DNA of 64,000 nucleotides from Paenibacillus sp. FJAT-26967 (GCF_001541095.1 NZ_LMXH01000002.1:243010-307009); one strand, 5' to 3'; shown: positions 9,100 to 18,625, counted from the first letter of the stretch. Made by a program: numbers and translations. Notes: generated from the letters alone by a model not told the origin.

Positions 9100-9226
9100 C
9101 ATTTCATATGATTTAATCCCGAAGATGTTCTGTAAGGGGTTTCATTTAAAAGTTTAAAGGATAAACGATACTAAAGAGAGCAGATAAAATAATGTCTAAA
9201 AAAAGAGAAAATTGTCGAATTTGTTC

Positions 9227-9256
9227 TTGCCTAACTACAGCTTTCACGAGTATAAT
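9227..9256 (+). promoter_or_regulatory. Candidate SigA promoter upstream of hbd-ackA
   Basis: TTGCCT, 18-base spacer, TATAAT. A Spo0A-box-like TTGTCGAAT lies at 9212-9220, just upstream of the -35. A second weaker promoter, TTGAAC-N16-TGTAAT, is at 9313-9340. Confidence 0.55.
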
Positions 9257-9422
9257 ATAAAACTTGCCAGCCGCATTTTATAAGCAGATTATGTCCATAT
9301 GTAGAAATGCATTTGAACGTTTTGTGTATACTACTGTAATGACCTTATAAACAATGTAAGATGAACGTAGAAAGAGAATATGTAAGACACCCCTAGAATA
9401 ACTGGAGAAGAGGAGATTAGGG

Positions 9423-10295
9423 ATGCATTATAAAAAAATTGGCGTAATTGGCGGCGGAACGATGGGCCAGGGGATAGCGGAAATGCTGGCTGGAAAAGGC
9501 TTGGAAGTCGTTCTTATTGAACATACCATAGAAAAAATGGAAAACTCCTGGGCGATGATTGAGCTGAGCCTGGACAAGCAAATGGAAAAATGGGCGATTA
9601 CAGCTTCGGAGAAGAAACTGATTCTTTCCCGTATACATAAAACGATTGACCTCAAAGAGTCGGCATCATGCGACATGGTCATCGAAACGATTTCGGAAGA
9701 TCTGGAACTTAAGAAAAGATTATTCCGCAAACTTGACGAAATTTGTCCGAAAGAGTTGATTCTGGCTTCTAATACGTCAACCCTCAGTTTAACTGAGCTG
9801 GGATCTGCGACTAAGAATCCGGAACGGGTGATTGGACTTCATTTCATCCATCCGGTAGCAAAGATAGATTTGGCGGAAATTATCCGGGGCCTCAAAACAT
9901 CGGAAGACACGTATAAGCTGACACGTAATTTTGTTGAAGACGTTATTCAGAAAACATCTATCAAAGTGTACGAGTCCCCCGGATTCGTTACTTCCCGGCT
10001 CATATGTTTGTTAATTAACGAAGCGGTTCATACTTTGGCAGAGAGGGTTGCATCAGCTGAAGATATTGATCTTGCTATGCGAAAAGGTTATGAATTCCAT
10101 TACGGACCGCTGGAAATGGCGGACCGCTTCGGATTGGATTCGGTATTGGCCGCACTGGACCGCATGTTCAGGGAATTCGGCGATCTCAAATACCGCCCTT
10201 CGTTCCTATTGAAGCAGATGGTTCATGCCGGACATCTTGGAGTGAAAACAGGGGAAGGCTTTTTCCGCTATGATAAGGACGGTGACCGAATGTGA
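9423..10295 (+). CDS. hbd: 3-hydroxybutyryl-CoA dehydrogenase
   Basis: A 290-residue NAD-dependent 3-hydroxyacyl-CoA dehydrogenase (Hbd/MmgB type) that interconverts acetoacetyl-CoA and 3-hydroxybutyryl-CoA. It has the Rossmann motif GVIGGGTMGQGIAEMLA near the N-terminus, the IETISEDLELKKRLF segment, SNTSTLSLTEL, the catalytic His region GLHFIHPV, and the C-terminal domain with GYEFHYGPLEMADR and GVKTGEGFF. Length is normal. Start ATG 9423 is preceded by GAGGAG. Its stop overlaps the ackA GTG (ATGTGA), so translation is coupled. Family roles include butyrate or beta-oxidation metabolism; in Bacillus mmgB is expressed in the mother cell. Confidence 0.92.
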   Translation: MHYKKIGVIGGGTMGQGIAEMLAGKGLEVVLIEHTIEKMENSWAMIELSLDKQMEKWAITASEKKLILSRIHKTIDLKESASCDMVIETISEDLELKKRLFRKLDEICPKELILASNTSTLSLTELGSATKNPERVIGLHFIHPVAKIDLAEIIRGLKTSEDTYKLTRNFVEDVIQKTSIKVYESPGFVTSRLICLLINEAVHTLAERVASAEDIDLAMRKGYEFHYGPLEMADRFGLDSVLAALDRMFREFGDLKYRPSFLLKQMVHAGHLGVKTGEGFFRYDKDGDRM

Positions 10296-11491
10296 ATGTA
10301 CTCGTAATCAATGCAGGAAGTTCTTCTGTTAAATATCAGTTGTACAATATGAATGATGAATCGGTCCTGGCTAAAGGCCGTGTAGAACGAATTGGCCTGG
10401 ATTCCGCCATACTGACCCACGAACCGGAAGGTAAAAGCGAAGTCCGGGAAGTGAGCGAAATTCTGGAGCACACGACTGCGATTAAAAAAGTGCTCGATAT
10501 GCTTGTTCATAAAGAATTCGGAGTTCTTCACTCGATTAAAGAAATTGATGCTGTAGGACACCGTGTCGTACACGGGGGCGAATTCTTTTCGACCTCTGTA
10601 CTTGTTACGGAAGAAGTGAAGAAGAAAATTAAACATTTGTTTGATTTAGCGCCGCTTCATAATCCGGCTCACATGCTCGGCATTAATGCCGTAGAGGCTA
10701 ATATGGGCGATGTGCCGCAAGTTGTTGTGTTCGATACGGCCTTCCATCAGTCTATGCCTCCTGAAGCGTATATGTATGCCATCCCGAAGATCTGGTACAG
10801 CAAGCACAAAGTGCGCCGTTATGGGTTTCACGGGACTTCTCATCAGTATGTGAGCGAGAGGGCTTCGAGGTTCTTGAATAAGCCGCTCGACAACTTGAAG
10901 ATCGTGTCGGCTCACGTCGGCAACGGTGCAAGCTGTGCGGCGATTCTCAACGGCAAATCGATTGATACGAGCATGGGACTCACTCCGCTGGAAGGCATGA
11001 TGATGGGGACTAGAAGCGGGGACCTTGATCCGGCAGTGGTTACTTTTGCCATGGGAAAAGAAGATTTGACGCTTAATGAAGTCAACTCTATGCTGAACAA
11101 GCACAGCGGACTGCAGGCCATTTCGGGTCTTAGCAGCGATATGCGTGAAATCACGGAAGCGATGCAAGAAGGGGATAAGAACGCAAAACTTGCGTTCGAT
11201 ATGTACGCCTATCGGGTTCGCAAATATATCGGTGCCTATGCCGCTGCTTTGAACGGGATTAATATACTTGTCTTTACTGCCGGTGTCGGTGAAAACTCGG
11301 TCGTCTTGCGTAAGGCTGTATGTGAAGGGCTGACCTACCTTGGAGTTGAGCTCGATGACCACCGCAATGAAACAGGCCGCGGCATCGAAAAACGGATATC
11401 ATCGGACTCCTCAGCCGTGGACGTGCTTGTTATCCCGACGAATGAGGAATGGATGATCGCCCGTGATACGTATGAACTGGTGATGATGTAG
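10292..11491 (+). CDS. ackA: Acetate kinase
   Basis: A 399-residue acetate kinase that converts acetyl phosphate and ADP to acetate and ATP. Signatures include VLVINAGSSSVKY at the N-terminus, GHRVVHGG, VFDTAFHQSMP, RRYGFHGTSHQYV and SAHVGNGASCAA. Its length and motifs fit acetate rather than butyrate kinase. GTG 10292 overlaps the hbd stop, so the two genes form an operon. Pairing acetate kinase with 3-hydroxybutyryl-CoA dehydrogenase is unusual and suggests overflow or fermentative carbon flow around acetyl-CoA. No pta is present in the window. Confidence 0.95.
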   Translation: MNVLVINAGSSSVKYQLYNMNDESVLAKGRVERIGLDSAILTHEPEGKSEVREVSEILEHTTAIKKVLDMLVHKEFGVLHSIKEIDAVGHRVVHGGEFFSTSVLVTEEVKKKIKHLFDLAPLHNPAHMLGINAVEANMGDVPQVVVFDTAFHQSMPPEAYMYAIPKIWYSKHKVRRYGFHGTSHQYVSERASRFLNKPLDNLKIVSAHVGNGASCAAILNGKSIDTSMGLTPLEGMMMGTRSGDLDPAVVTFAMGKEDLTLNEVNSMLNKHSGLQAISGLSSDMREITEAMQEGDKNAKLAFDMYAYRVRKYIGAYAAALNGINILVFTAGVGENSVVLRKAVCEGLTYLGVELDDHRNETGRGIEKRISSDSSAVDVLVIPTNEEWMIARDTYELVMM

Positions 11492-11539
11492 AAGGAATTC
11501 TTTTCGGGTCCCAAATATAGTACAATAGGAATGGAACCA

Positions 11540-11560
11540 AACGGCCATTGAGCCGTTTTT
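11540..11560 (+). terminator. Weak terminator or attenuator between ackA and asnS
   Basis: AACGGC-CATTGA-GCCGTT followed by TTT. The 6-bp stem is short, so partial read-through into asnS is likely. A TATAG-TACAAT sequence just upstream (11516-11526) may be a promoter -10 for asnS. Confidence 0.45.
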
Positions 11561-11589
11561 CCATGTCAGCCTTAGGAGGTAGACGACAG

Positions 11590-12894
11590 ATGAGTGATAT
11601 CAAAACAACAAGTACCATCCATGAAGTGAAGAATCACGTGGGACAATCCGTGACGATCGGCTGCTGGCTGAATAACAAGCGCAAAAGCGGCAAAATACAG
11701 TTCCTGCAGCTGCGGGACGGTACGGGTTTCATACAGGCGGTTGTAGTAAAGAGCGAAGTGCCTGAAGAAGTATGGGAAGCGGCTACGAAGCTGACCCAGG
11801 AAAGCTCCATGTATATAACAGGTTCTGTTCGTGAGGAGCCCCGCAGCAAGAGCGGATTCGAGCTTACCGTCGAGCATGTTGAAATCATTCAGATTACACA
11901 GGATTATCCGATCACACCCAAAGAGCATGGTGTGGATTTCTTGATGGATCACCGGCATCTCTGGCTTCGTGCACCGCGTCAGCGTGCAGTTCTGGTGATT
12001 CGTGCCGAGATTATCCGTGCGATCCAGCAATTTTTCGATGACCGCGGATTCCAGCTTGTGGATCCGCCAATTCTGACGCCATCCTCTTGTGAAGGCACTA
12101 CGAATTTATTCCATACGAAATATTTCGATGAAGACGCATATCTGACTCAAAGCGGTCAACTGTATATGGAAGCGGCGGCTATGGCTCTGGGCAAAGTGTA
12201 CTCTTTCGGTCCGACCTTCCGTGCAGAGAAGTCCAAGACACGCCGTCACTTGATTGAATTCTGGATGATTGAGCCGGAAATGGCTTTTGTGGATCACGAG
12301 GAAAGCCTGCGTGTTCAGGAACAATTCATTTCTCATGTGGTCCAAACGGTTCTTAGCAAATGCCGCGCCGAGCTGGAGACACTGGGCAGGGATATATCGA
12401 AACTCGAGCAGATCCAAGCTCCATTCCCGCGTATTACTTACGATGAAGCGGTTGAATTCCTGCAAGCAGCAGGACATGAATTCCCGTGGGGTGAAGACTT
12501 CGGTGCTCCGCACGAGACCGCGATTGCGGAGAAGTATGACAAACCCGTCTTTATTACGCATTATCCAACCGGGATAAAAGCTTTCTATATGAAGCCCGAC
12601 CCTAATCGTCCGGAAGTGGTATTATGCGCAGACATGATCGCTCCGGAAGGCTACGGCGAGATTATCGGCGGCAGCCAGCGGATTGATGATCCGCAGCTGA
12701 TGGAAGAGCGCTTCAAAGAGCATGAACTTTCCTCGGAAGCGTACCAGTGGTACATGGATTTACGCAAATACGGTACGGTTCCTCACTCCGGATTCGGACT
12801 AGGCCTGGAGCGTACCGTTGCCTGGATCTGCGGGCTGGAGCATGTACGTGAAACGATTCCTTTCCCGCGTCTGCTCTACAGACTGTATCCATAA
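11590..12894 (+). CDS. asnS: Asparaginyl-tRNA synthetase
   Basis: A 434-residue class IIb synthetase that charges tRNA-Asn. An N-terminal OB-fold anticodon-binding domain (about residues 10-115, including [15 protein letters not shown]) is followed by the class II catalytic core, with motif 2 [25 protein letters not shown] and motif 3 [15 protein letters not shown]. The frame is open upstream to an ATG at 11548, but the ATG at 11590 is ten bases after AGGAGG and gives the usual N-terminus. The order asnS-dnaD matches Bacillus, while aspB, normally just before asnS, is absent here. Confidence 0.96.
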   Translation: MSDIKTTSTIHEVKNHVGQSVTIGCWLNNKRKSGKIQFLQLRDGTGFIQAVVVKSEVPEEVWEAATKLTQESSMYITGSVREEPRSKSGFELTVEHVEIIQITQDYPITPKEHGVDFLMDHRHLWLRAPRQRAVLVIRAEIIRAIQQFFDDRGFQLVDPPILTPSSCEGTTNLFHTKYFDEDAYLTQSGQLYMEAAAMALGKVYSFGPTFRAEKSKTRRHLIEFWMIEPEMAFVDHEESLRVQEQFISHVVQTVLSKCRAELETLGRDISKLEQIQAPFPRITYDEAVEFLQAAGHEFPWGEDFGAPHETAIAEKYDKPVFITHYPTGIKAFYMKPDPNRPEVVLCADMIAPEGYGEIIGGSQRIDDPQLMEERFKEHELSSEAYQWYMDLRKYGTVPHSGFGLGLERTVAWICGLEHVRETIPFPRLLYRLYP

Positions 12895-12997
12895 CCATAG
12901 CGCATTGTTAGGCCTGCTAAGAGAAGTATAGGCTTAGTCAGTATCTTTGCAGAGTATAGAATTTGACTGCCCAGCATGAATAGAGGTGGATGGATTT

Positions 12998-13687
12998 TTG
13001 AAACCGAATGATACCGAACGCAATCGGATGCAGCGGGCTATTCTTGCCGGAATGACCTCAGGTACGGTAGCGGTTCCCCATCTGCTCCTGAAATATTATC
13101 GCCGCCTGAAGCTGAGTGAGATTGAAGGAATGCTGCTGATTCATCTGATTGCCTTCCAAGGCAATGACAAGAAGGACTTTCCTACGCACGATGAAATTCT
13201 GGCACGCATGTCAGCTCCGGAGGATCAGGTTATCCAGGCGATTCAGAAGCTGGTTAACGATGGAGTACTCGGAATCGATGAGCATATCGACTCCCACACC
13301 GGTATTCAATCGGAGCGCTACAACCTCGGACAAATGTTCGAGAAGATAGCCGCTTTCTATGCCGAGGACCTGATTCAGGAAGCGGCTGAGCGAGCCGAGC
13401 TTCAAAGACTTGAATCTGATAAGAACGGTGAAAAAAATGTGTATATGATTTTTGAAGCCGAATTCGCCCGTCCGCTGACACCGATGGAATTGGAGACAAT
13501 TACCAGTTGGCTCGATCGGGACGAGTACAAGGAAGAACTTGTCCTTGCCGCGCTCAAAGAAGCGGTGTTTGCCGGAAAAGTCCATTTCCGCTACATTGAC
13601 CGCATCCTGCTGGAATGGAGCCGTAACCGGATTTTTACCGTCGAGCAGGCCAAAGAATTTACGCAGAAATTCAGAGGCTCGAGATAG
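12998..13687 (+). CDS. dnaD: DnaD primosome/replication initiation protein
   Basis: A 229-residue DnaD protein that acts with DnaB and DnaI in loading the replicative helicase at oriC and during restart. An N-terminal winged-helix oligomerisation domain (about residues 20-110, LKLSEIEGMLLIHLIAF) is followed by the DnaD/DnaB_2 domain ending in VHFRYIDRILLEWSRN, a YxxxIxxxW variant that in Bacillus binds single-stranded DNA. The frame has a GTG at 12986, but that codon lies inside the ribosome site GAGGTGG; the TTG at 12998, eight bases after it, is the sensible start. A bidirectional terminator follows. Confidence 0.93.
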   Translation: MKPNDTERNRMQRAILAGMTSGTVAVPHLLLKYYRRLKLSEIEGMLLIHLIAFQGNDKKDFPTHDEILARMSAPEDQVIQAIQKLVNDGVLGIDEHIDSHTGIQSERYNLGQMFEKIAAFYAEDLIQEAAERAELQRLESDKNGEKNVYMIFEAEFARPLTPMELETITSWLDRDEYKEELVLAALKEAVFAGKVHFRYIDRILLEWSRNRIFTVEQAKEFTQKFRGSR

Positions 13688-13740
13688 AAAAGTTCCAGAC
13701 GGCAACTGCCGAGTTGTGTCGCCAGTACCTATACCTATAC

Positions 13741-13782
13741 AAAACAGACTGCCCTCCTATAATAAAAAGGGCAGTCTGTTTT
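13741..13782. terminator. Bidirectional terminator between dnaD and mtnB
   Basis: A 15-bp stem, AAAACAGACTGCCCT with its complement and a 12-base loop, is flanked by A-rich and T-rich ends. It serves dnaD on the plus strand and the pro-mtn genes on the minus strand. Confidence 0.92.
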
Positions 13783-13805
13783 GTATATCAGCAGCGAAGC
13801 TGCCA

Positions 13806-14447
13806 TTATTTCGTGAGGAGATGCCAGCGGTAAACATACTCGAACAGAAACTCAAATGCTTCGAGGTGGCGTTTGGCCTCGAATACGTTGGCGCCCCAGG
13901 CGTAGATGCCGTGATTACGGAGGACGATACCGGGAATACGCGCAGCGATTGCACCCGGCACGAGCTCGGCGATCCGGGGGATGTCGGCATAATTGGGAAG
14001 CACGGGGATTTCAATACGGGCATTTTCTTCCCAGATATTCAATGCTTTAATTAGTTCTACACCTTGTACCGGTATAGAGCCTTTGTCGCCGTACAGCTCC
14101 GAGACGAGGTTGTTAAACATCGTATGTACGTGCAGGATTGCTCCGGCGCCTGTATGCTTGTAAATCTCACAGTGAATAAGGGTTTCGGCCGAAGGTTTCA
14201 GCTTAGTCGCTTCGACAGCGGTTCCTTTCTCATTCACGAGCAAGAAATCCTCTGGAGAGCGGACCGACTTATCTTTGCCGCTTGCGGTCACGGCAAAAGT
14301 AAATTGTTCCGGAGTAAACTCGCCTACACGGACGGACAGATTACCGCTGGTACCCGGGAACCAGCCTCGGGCGGCAAGGTTCGCTTTAATATCGCTAAGC
14401 TCTGTGTATGCCTGTTGTTTTTGCTCCAATGTAAGTTCAGTACTCAT
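13806..14447 (-). CDS. mtnB: Methylthioribulose-1-phosphate dehydratase
   Basis: A 213-residue class II aldolase/adducin-fold enzyme of the methionine salvage pathway that dehydrates methylthioribulose-1-phosphate. The zinc site is visible as ILHVHTMFNN with a later His in GIVLRNHGIYAWG, and the N-terminus has RGWFPGTSGNLSVR, typical of the fold. Its start overlaps the mtnX stop by four bases. It is the last gene of the mtnW-X-B set. No mtnD (acireductone dioxygenase) follows, although it does in Bacillus. Confidence 0.94.
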   Translation of the reverse strand: MSTELTLEQKQQAYTELSDIKANLAARGWFPGTSGNLSVRVGEFTPEQFTFAVTASGKDKSVRSPEDFLLVNEKGTAVEATKLKPSAETLIHCEIYKHTGAGAILHVHTMFNNLVSELYGDKGSIPVQGVELIKALNIWEENARIEIPVLPNYADIPRIAELVPGAIAARIPGIVLRNHGIYAWGANVFEAKRHLEAFEFLFEYVYRWHLLTK

Positions 14448-15106
14448 GCCTGGGTCGTCGCCTCCAAGTCGCGTATAATATCGTGAAAGGTTTCAAAAGG
14501 ATGATAAGGCCTGTCGAGCTCTTGGCACAAATCAATAAGCTGGGCGCGTGCATAAACTGTTTCCACAAGTTTGGCTCCTTGGAAATCGGTGATACTATCT
14601 CCGATTAGGATACGCTCGTACTGGTCTTCCGGGTAGGAGCGGATAATGGTTGTCTTGCACATCCCGCAATCGGCCACACACACATCGTCACATACGTGGG
14701 GCCATAAGATCTCGATAGTCTCACCGTCAAAAGAGCTTGCGTTGCAGAAAATATCGTCTTGCGGAATATCAAACGGCTGGAGCAGCGGATAAACGAAGAA
14801 ATCAATCCCTCCGCTCGTAACCAGGAGTTTGATGTTTTTTTGTTTGCAATAGGTTACAAATTCATCAAATCCGTCACGGATAGCCGCGTTAGAAATGGCA
14901 AAATGGACGACTTCTTCTTTAAGGGAAGAAGGGAGCAGGTGGAACATCTCGCCCACAGCTTGCCGGACGGATATCGCTCTTTCTTGCAAGAGACGATTAA
15001 CGATCTCCTCCCAGCCGGGAGGATTGAAATGTTTCATAATGGCGACGATATTGTCGTTCTTGGTAATCGTGCCGTCGAAATCGCAAAAGATAATTTTTTG
15101 TTTCAA
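14444..15106 (-). CDS. mtnX: 2-hydroxy-3-keto-5-methylthiopentenyl-1-phosphate phosphatase
   Basis: A 220-residue HAD-superfamily phosphatase in methionine salvage, acting on the product of MtnW. Motif I is IFCDFDGTITKNDN near the N-terminus, motif II is LVTSGGIDFF, and motif III/IV includes ILIGDSITDFQGAK. A cluster of cysteines (CDDVCVADCGMCK) lies near residue 145, as in other MtnX proteins. Start and stop both overlap neighbours by four bases, so translation of mtnW, mtnX and mtnB is tightly coupled. Confidence 0.93.
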   Translation of the reverse strand: MKQKIIFCDFDGTITKNDNIVAIMKHFNPPGWEEIVNRLLQERAISVRQAVGEMFHLLPSSLKEEVVHFAISNAAIRDGFDEFVTYCKQKNIKLLVTSGGIDFFVYPLLQPFDIPQDDIFCNASSFDGETIEILWPHVCDDVCVADCGMCKTTIIRSYPEDQYERILIGDSITDFQGAKLVETVYARAQLIDLCQELDRPYHPFETFHDIIRDLEATTQA

Positions 15107-16440
15107 GATTTAACCCCCCAAGCTTCTATAGCTGCTTTTAATTCTGGATGGTGCTTGGCTGCCTCCTCCAGGGTCTCGTTGCGGAGCGTCGCGTCAATGG
15201 CTTGACGGAAGGCTTGTCCGCCGGCGATCGTTCCCATCGGGTGGCCGTGAATCCCTCCGCCGGCGTTCACGATAACATCGGTGCCGAAGTCTCGCAGGAT
15301 TAGCGGTACAAGGCCTGGATGAATTCCCGCAGACGGTACGGGGAAGGAAGCCCTGAGAGCCGTGCTGCCGCCATGGGAGTTCTTCTTCTCAGTGCTCACC
15401 GAAGTGGAAGCCTGTAGTGTGTTAGGCGCGTGTTCTGCAGCTTCTACGGGGCTGTACAGATAATCCTTAGAGATGTCTGGGGTAAGCAGGGCATGCTTAA
15501 TCGCCAGATTCTCCTCCCGCGGCATGACTACAGAACCATAAGGGGATGGGAATAGTACGAGATCGGCGCCTGCTACGCGCATTAATTTGCCAAGCAGCAG
15601 GGAAGCGGAGATGCCGTACTCGTGTGAAGGATACAGCGCCCCTGCCATGGCCGGATGTGCCATGATCGGAACCGTAATGTCCGGATCTGCGCTCAATTCA
15701 CTCAGCGTATCGAAGCCGTAGGCCAGCACATTGAATAATAGAGCATTAGCTCCCGCTTCAATCGCTTTTTTAGCCTGATCGGCGAGTTTGGAGGTAGAAC
15801 CCGTCAGGTTCGTCGCATAAAGCAGCTTCTGCCCTGTACGTTCACTTGCCCGGGCTGCTTCTTCCAAGCATACTTTTACACGTTTCTCGATGGGAGTAAG
15901 CGGGTTCTCGAACAGAATTTCATCGTCTTTGACTAAATCGACGCCGCCGGCCGCCTGTCCATAAAATTGTTCCCGGATCCCGTCCAGGTCTTGTCCGATG
16001 ACCGATTTAAAGATACTCATCAGAAGCGGGCGGTCATAGACGCCGAGTAATTCGCGGACTCCTCGCATTCCGAACTTCGGACCGGCAAACGCGGCCAAGA
16101 ATTCTGCGGAGAATGAAAGATCCGTAAGCTTAATTTTGCCGTCCATAGACAGCTTGCCGAACACGGTGACGAGCAGGGCAGGCAGGTCCCGGCTGAAGTT
16201 AAGATCCGGGTAGGCGATTTGGATATCCGCACAGCGTCCCGAATCAGGAGTCAGCTCACCGGGCACGTATACCGTTACCGATACGACATGACCCAGATGC
16301 TGCTTCATTTGAGCCTTGCGGGCTTCCGGCAGTTCTGTCCAGCTTCCAACCGTAAGTCCGACTGCAATGCCTTGTGCTTTTTTATTGAAATCCGCTTGTT
16401 CATCATAACAGCGGTATGTAGCCAAGCAATAAGATGCCAT
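15103..16440 (-). CDS. mtnW: 2,3-diketo-5-methylthiopentyl-1-phosphate enolase (RuBisCO-like)
   Basis: A RuBisCO-like protein that enolises diketomethylthiopentyl-1-phosphate in methionine salvage. The carbamylated lysine and metal ligands are in GGVDLVKDDEILFEN, with MAHPA, FPSPYGS and VPSAGIHPG in the phosphate-binding half. At 445 residues it is longer than the roughly 405-415 usual for the family. The extra 35-40 residues lie between LAIKHAL and FPVPSAGIHPG (about 15,360-15,475) and are rich in Ser, Thr, Ala and Lys. The insertion precedes a phosphate-binding loop, so it may sit at the active-site edge. ATG 16440 has GCAGGTG upstream, and proC ends 56 bases upstream without a visible terminator. 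Confidence 0.93.
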   Translation of the reverse strand: MASYCLATYRCYDEQADFNKKAQGIAVGLTVGSWTELPEARKAQMKQHLGHVVSVTVYVPGELTPDSGRCADIQIAYPDLNFSRDLPALLVTVFGKLSMDGKIKLTDLSFSAEFLAAFAGPKFGMRGVRELLGVYDRPLLMSIFKSVIGQDLDGIREQFYGQAAGGVDLVKDDEILFENPLTPIEKRVKVCLEEAARASERTGQKLLYATNLTGSTSKLADQAKKAIEAGANALLFNVLAYGFDTLSELSADPDITVPIMAHPAMAGALYPSHEYGISASLLLGKLMRVAGADLVLFPSPYGSVVMPREENLAIKHALLTPDISKDYLYSPVEAAEHAPNTLQASTSVSTEKKNSHGGSTALRASFPVPSAGIHPGLVPLILRDFGTDVIVNAGGGIHGHPMGTIAGGQAFRQAIDATLRNETLEEAAKHHPELKAAIEAWGVKS

Positions 16441-16496
16441 TTGGTTTCACCTGCTTATTCTTAATTTCCGGTAGCGGCAGTAATCTTGGAACCTAT

Positions 16497-17351
16497 CTAT
16501 TTGAGATGAGGGGCAATCTCGGCTCCCATTTCTCTGGCCCGCTTTGCCGCACTGGATACTGCTCCGGCAACCGCTTCTTCAAACTTGTATTTCTCCAGAG
16601 TCTGCAGGGCCGCCAACGTGGAACCGTTAGGGGATGTGATTTTACGCCGTAGCTCAGCCGGTTCTTCCCCGGTCAGCTCCATCATGCGCACTGCTCCGAG
16701 TACGGTCTGCAGGGTTAGGCGGCGAGATTCTTCCGCACTCAGCCCGCCCTTCACACCTGCTTGAATGAGCGACTCCATAAAAGAATACACGTAAGCCGGC
16801 CCGCTGCCGGAAATGCCGGTAACGATCTCAATATGATCTTCTTCGACGACGGAGACAATTCCTACCGCTTCGAACAGATTAATCGCAACAGCTTGCTGCT
16901 CCTCGGTGACAGTGGAGGAAAAGCTGATTCCCGTTGCGCCCAAACCGATCGTAGAGGAGGTGTTAGGCATGGTACGGACAATCGGAACCATTTTTTCAAG
17001 CAGCAGTTCCATTTTATGAATCGTTAAGCCTGCTATAACAGAGACGATCAGCTGCCGCTCTGTAAGAAGCGGCTTCAAATCGGCGAAGGAGGATTCAACG
17101 TCCTTGGGTTTCATGCAAAGAACAACGATATCAGCGTTACGGATGCGTTCTTGCTTCGTTCGAGCATCGCTGCTCGTTTCCACCTTGTACAGCTCTTCCA
17201 GTTCTGAAAGACGCTGCGCATTTTGACGATTTGATACGAAGATTTGCTCAGGTTTAGTAATTCCGCGCTGAATGAGTCCTCTGAAAATGGCTTCTGCCAT
17301 GGAGCCGGCACCGACAAATGCGATGCGCTGGTTGAACGTGCGGTTGCTCAT
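16497..17351 (-). CDS. proC: Pyrroline-5-carboxylate reductase
   Basis: A 284-residue NAD(P)H-dependent enzyme for the last step of proline synthesis. The N-terminal Rossmann motif is FVGAGSMAEAIFRGL. The C-terminal signature SGSGPAYVYSFMESLIQAG is followed by TSPNGSTLAALQTLEKYKFE. It lies 26 bases after proA in the proB-proA-proC operon, so all three steps from glutamate to proline are encoded together. Regulation is presumably by the T-box leader in front of proB. Confidence 0.95.
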   Translation of the reverse strand: MSNRTFNQRIAFVGAGSMAEAIFRGLIQRGITKPEQIFVSNRQNAQRLSELEELYKVETSSDARTKQERIRNADIVVLCMKPKDVESSFADLKPLLTERQLIVSVIAGLTIHKMELLLEKMVPIVRTMPNTSSTIGLGATGISFSSTVTEEQQAVAINLFEAVGIVSVVEEDHIEIVTGISGSGPAYVYSFMESLIQAGVKGGLSAEESRRLTLQTVLGAVRMMELTGEEPAELRRKITSPNGSTLAALQTLEKYKFEEAVAGAVSSAAKRAREMGAEIAPHLK

Positions 17352-17377
17352 ATGCTTCTTCTCCTATCCCGTGCGAG

Positions 17378-18625
17378 TTATTCGCGAATTTGGCCGTCTC
17401 CGTATATCCGATACTTAGTCGATGTGAGAGCGGGCAAGCCCATCGGTCCGCGTGCGTGAAGCTTCTGGGTGCTGATTCCGATCTCGGCGCCGAATCCGAA
17501 TTCGAATCCGTCTGTAAAACGCGTAGAGGCATTGTGATAGACAGCTGCAGCGTCTACTTCGTGCAGAAACCGCTGGGCATGGCTTTCATTCTCGGTCACA
17601 ATACATTCCGAATGCATGGTGCCGTGTGAACGGATGTGCGCAAGGGCATCATCCAGATGGCATACGATTTTTACGTTGAGGATGTAATCATTGTATTCGG
17701 TATCCCAAGCTTCCTCGGAAGCGATTTTGACAGCGGGGACAAGCTTGCGTGTATCCGGACAGCCATAGAGCTGAACGCCCAGCGCAGTCAGCTTATCTGC
17801 CAGCGCAGCCAGATGCATCTCTGCAAAATGACTGTGAACCAACAAGGTTTCCATCGAATTACATACGGAAGGGCGCTGGACTTTGGCATTGATCGCTATC
17901 TTCTCCGCCATGTCCGGCTTTGCGCTTTCATCAACGAAGGTATGGCATATTCCGGCGCCTGTCTCAATTACGGGAACGGAGGCATTCTGGACAACTGTCT
18001 GAATGAGGGAAGAACCTCCGCGCGGGATCAGTACATCCAGAAGTCCGTTAAGCTTCAGCATTTCATCCACGGAGGAACGGTCCGGATTTGAAATGAGCTG
18101 AACAGCCATAGGAGGCAGATCGGTACCGGCCAGTGCAGCTTGAAGTACTTCGACGATCCGCTCATTGGAACTTAAAGCGGAGGAACCGCCTCGCAGCACG
18201 ACGGCGTTGCCGGTTTTGAGGCAAAGTCCGGCCGCATCCACCGTTACGTTAGGGCGGGCTTCGTAGATAATCCCGATCACGCCGAGCGGAACGCGTATCT
18301 TCTCGACACGCAGTCCGTTAGGGCGGACGAACGACTCAAGCGTATCTCCGATGGGATCCGTAAGCTCTGCAATCTGCCGCAGTCCTTCCGCCATGCCCGC
18401 GATGCGCTCTGAATTAAGAGCAAGACGATCGAGCAGGGAGGAGGAGGTGCCGGATTCCTGCCCGCGCCTCAAGTCCTCGGCGTTCGCTTCTATAATGGAT
18501 TCCTGCTCGGCAAATAATGCTTCTGCCATGCGCAGCAGGGCTGTATTCTTCTGTCCGGTTGTTAAGCTTGCGAGTTTGGCCGACGCTTCTTTGGCCAAAA
18601 GGGCTTTTTCTCTAACTTCACTCAT
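17378..18625 (-). CDS. proA: Gamma-glutamyl phosphate reductase
   Basis: A 415-residue aldehyde-dehydrogenase-superfamily enzyme that reduces gamma-glutamyl phosphate to glutamate semialdehyde with NADPH. The catalytic cysteine is in VQRPSVCNSMETLLVH, and the family signature is seen in VDAAAVYHNASTRFTDGFEFGFGAEIGIST. The length is typical. Start ATG 18625 is preceded by AAGGAG. It is 49 bases downstream of proB and transcribed with it. Confidence 0.96.
   Translation of the reverse strand: MSEVREKALLAKEASAKLASLTTGQKNTALLRMAEALFAEQESIIEANAEDLRRGQESGTSSSLLDRLALNSERIAGMAEGLRQIAELTDPIGDTLESFVRPNGLRVEKIRVPLGVIGIIYEARPNVTVDAAGLCLKTGNAVVLRGGSSALSSNERIVEVLQAALAGTDLPPMAVQLISNPDRSSVDEMLKLNGLLDVLIPRGGSSLIQTVVQNASVPVIETGAGICHTFVDESAKPDMAEKIAINAKVQRPSVCNSMETLLVHSHFAEMHLAALADKLTALGVQLYGCPDTRKLVPAVKIASEEAWDTEYNDYILNVKIVCHLDDALAHIRSHGTMHSECIVTENESHAQRFLHEVDAAAVYHNASTRFTDGFEFGFGAEIGISTQKLHARGPMGLPALTSTKYRIYGDGQIRE

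Larger units (their letters stand above)
9040..9422. other. Intergenic region before hbd
   Basis: This 383-base gap holds the FtsH-like gene's terminator, two possible promoters for hbd and one TGTCGAA heptamer (9213-9219) that matches the core of a Spo0A box. No small ORF with a ribosome site was seen. Confidence 0.6.
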
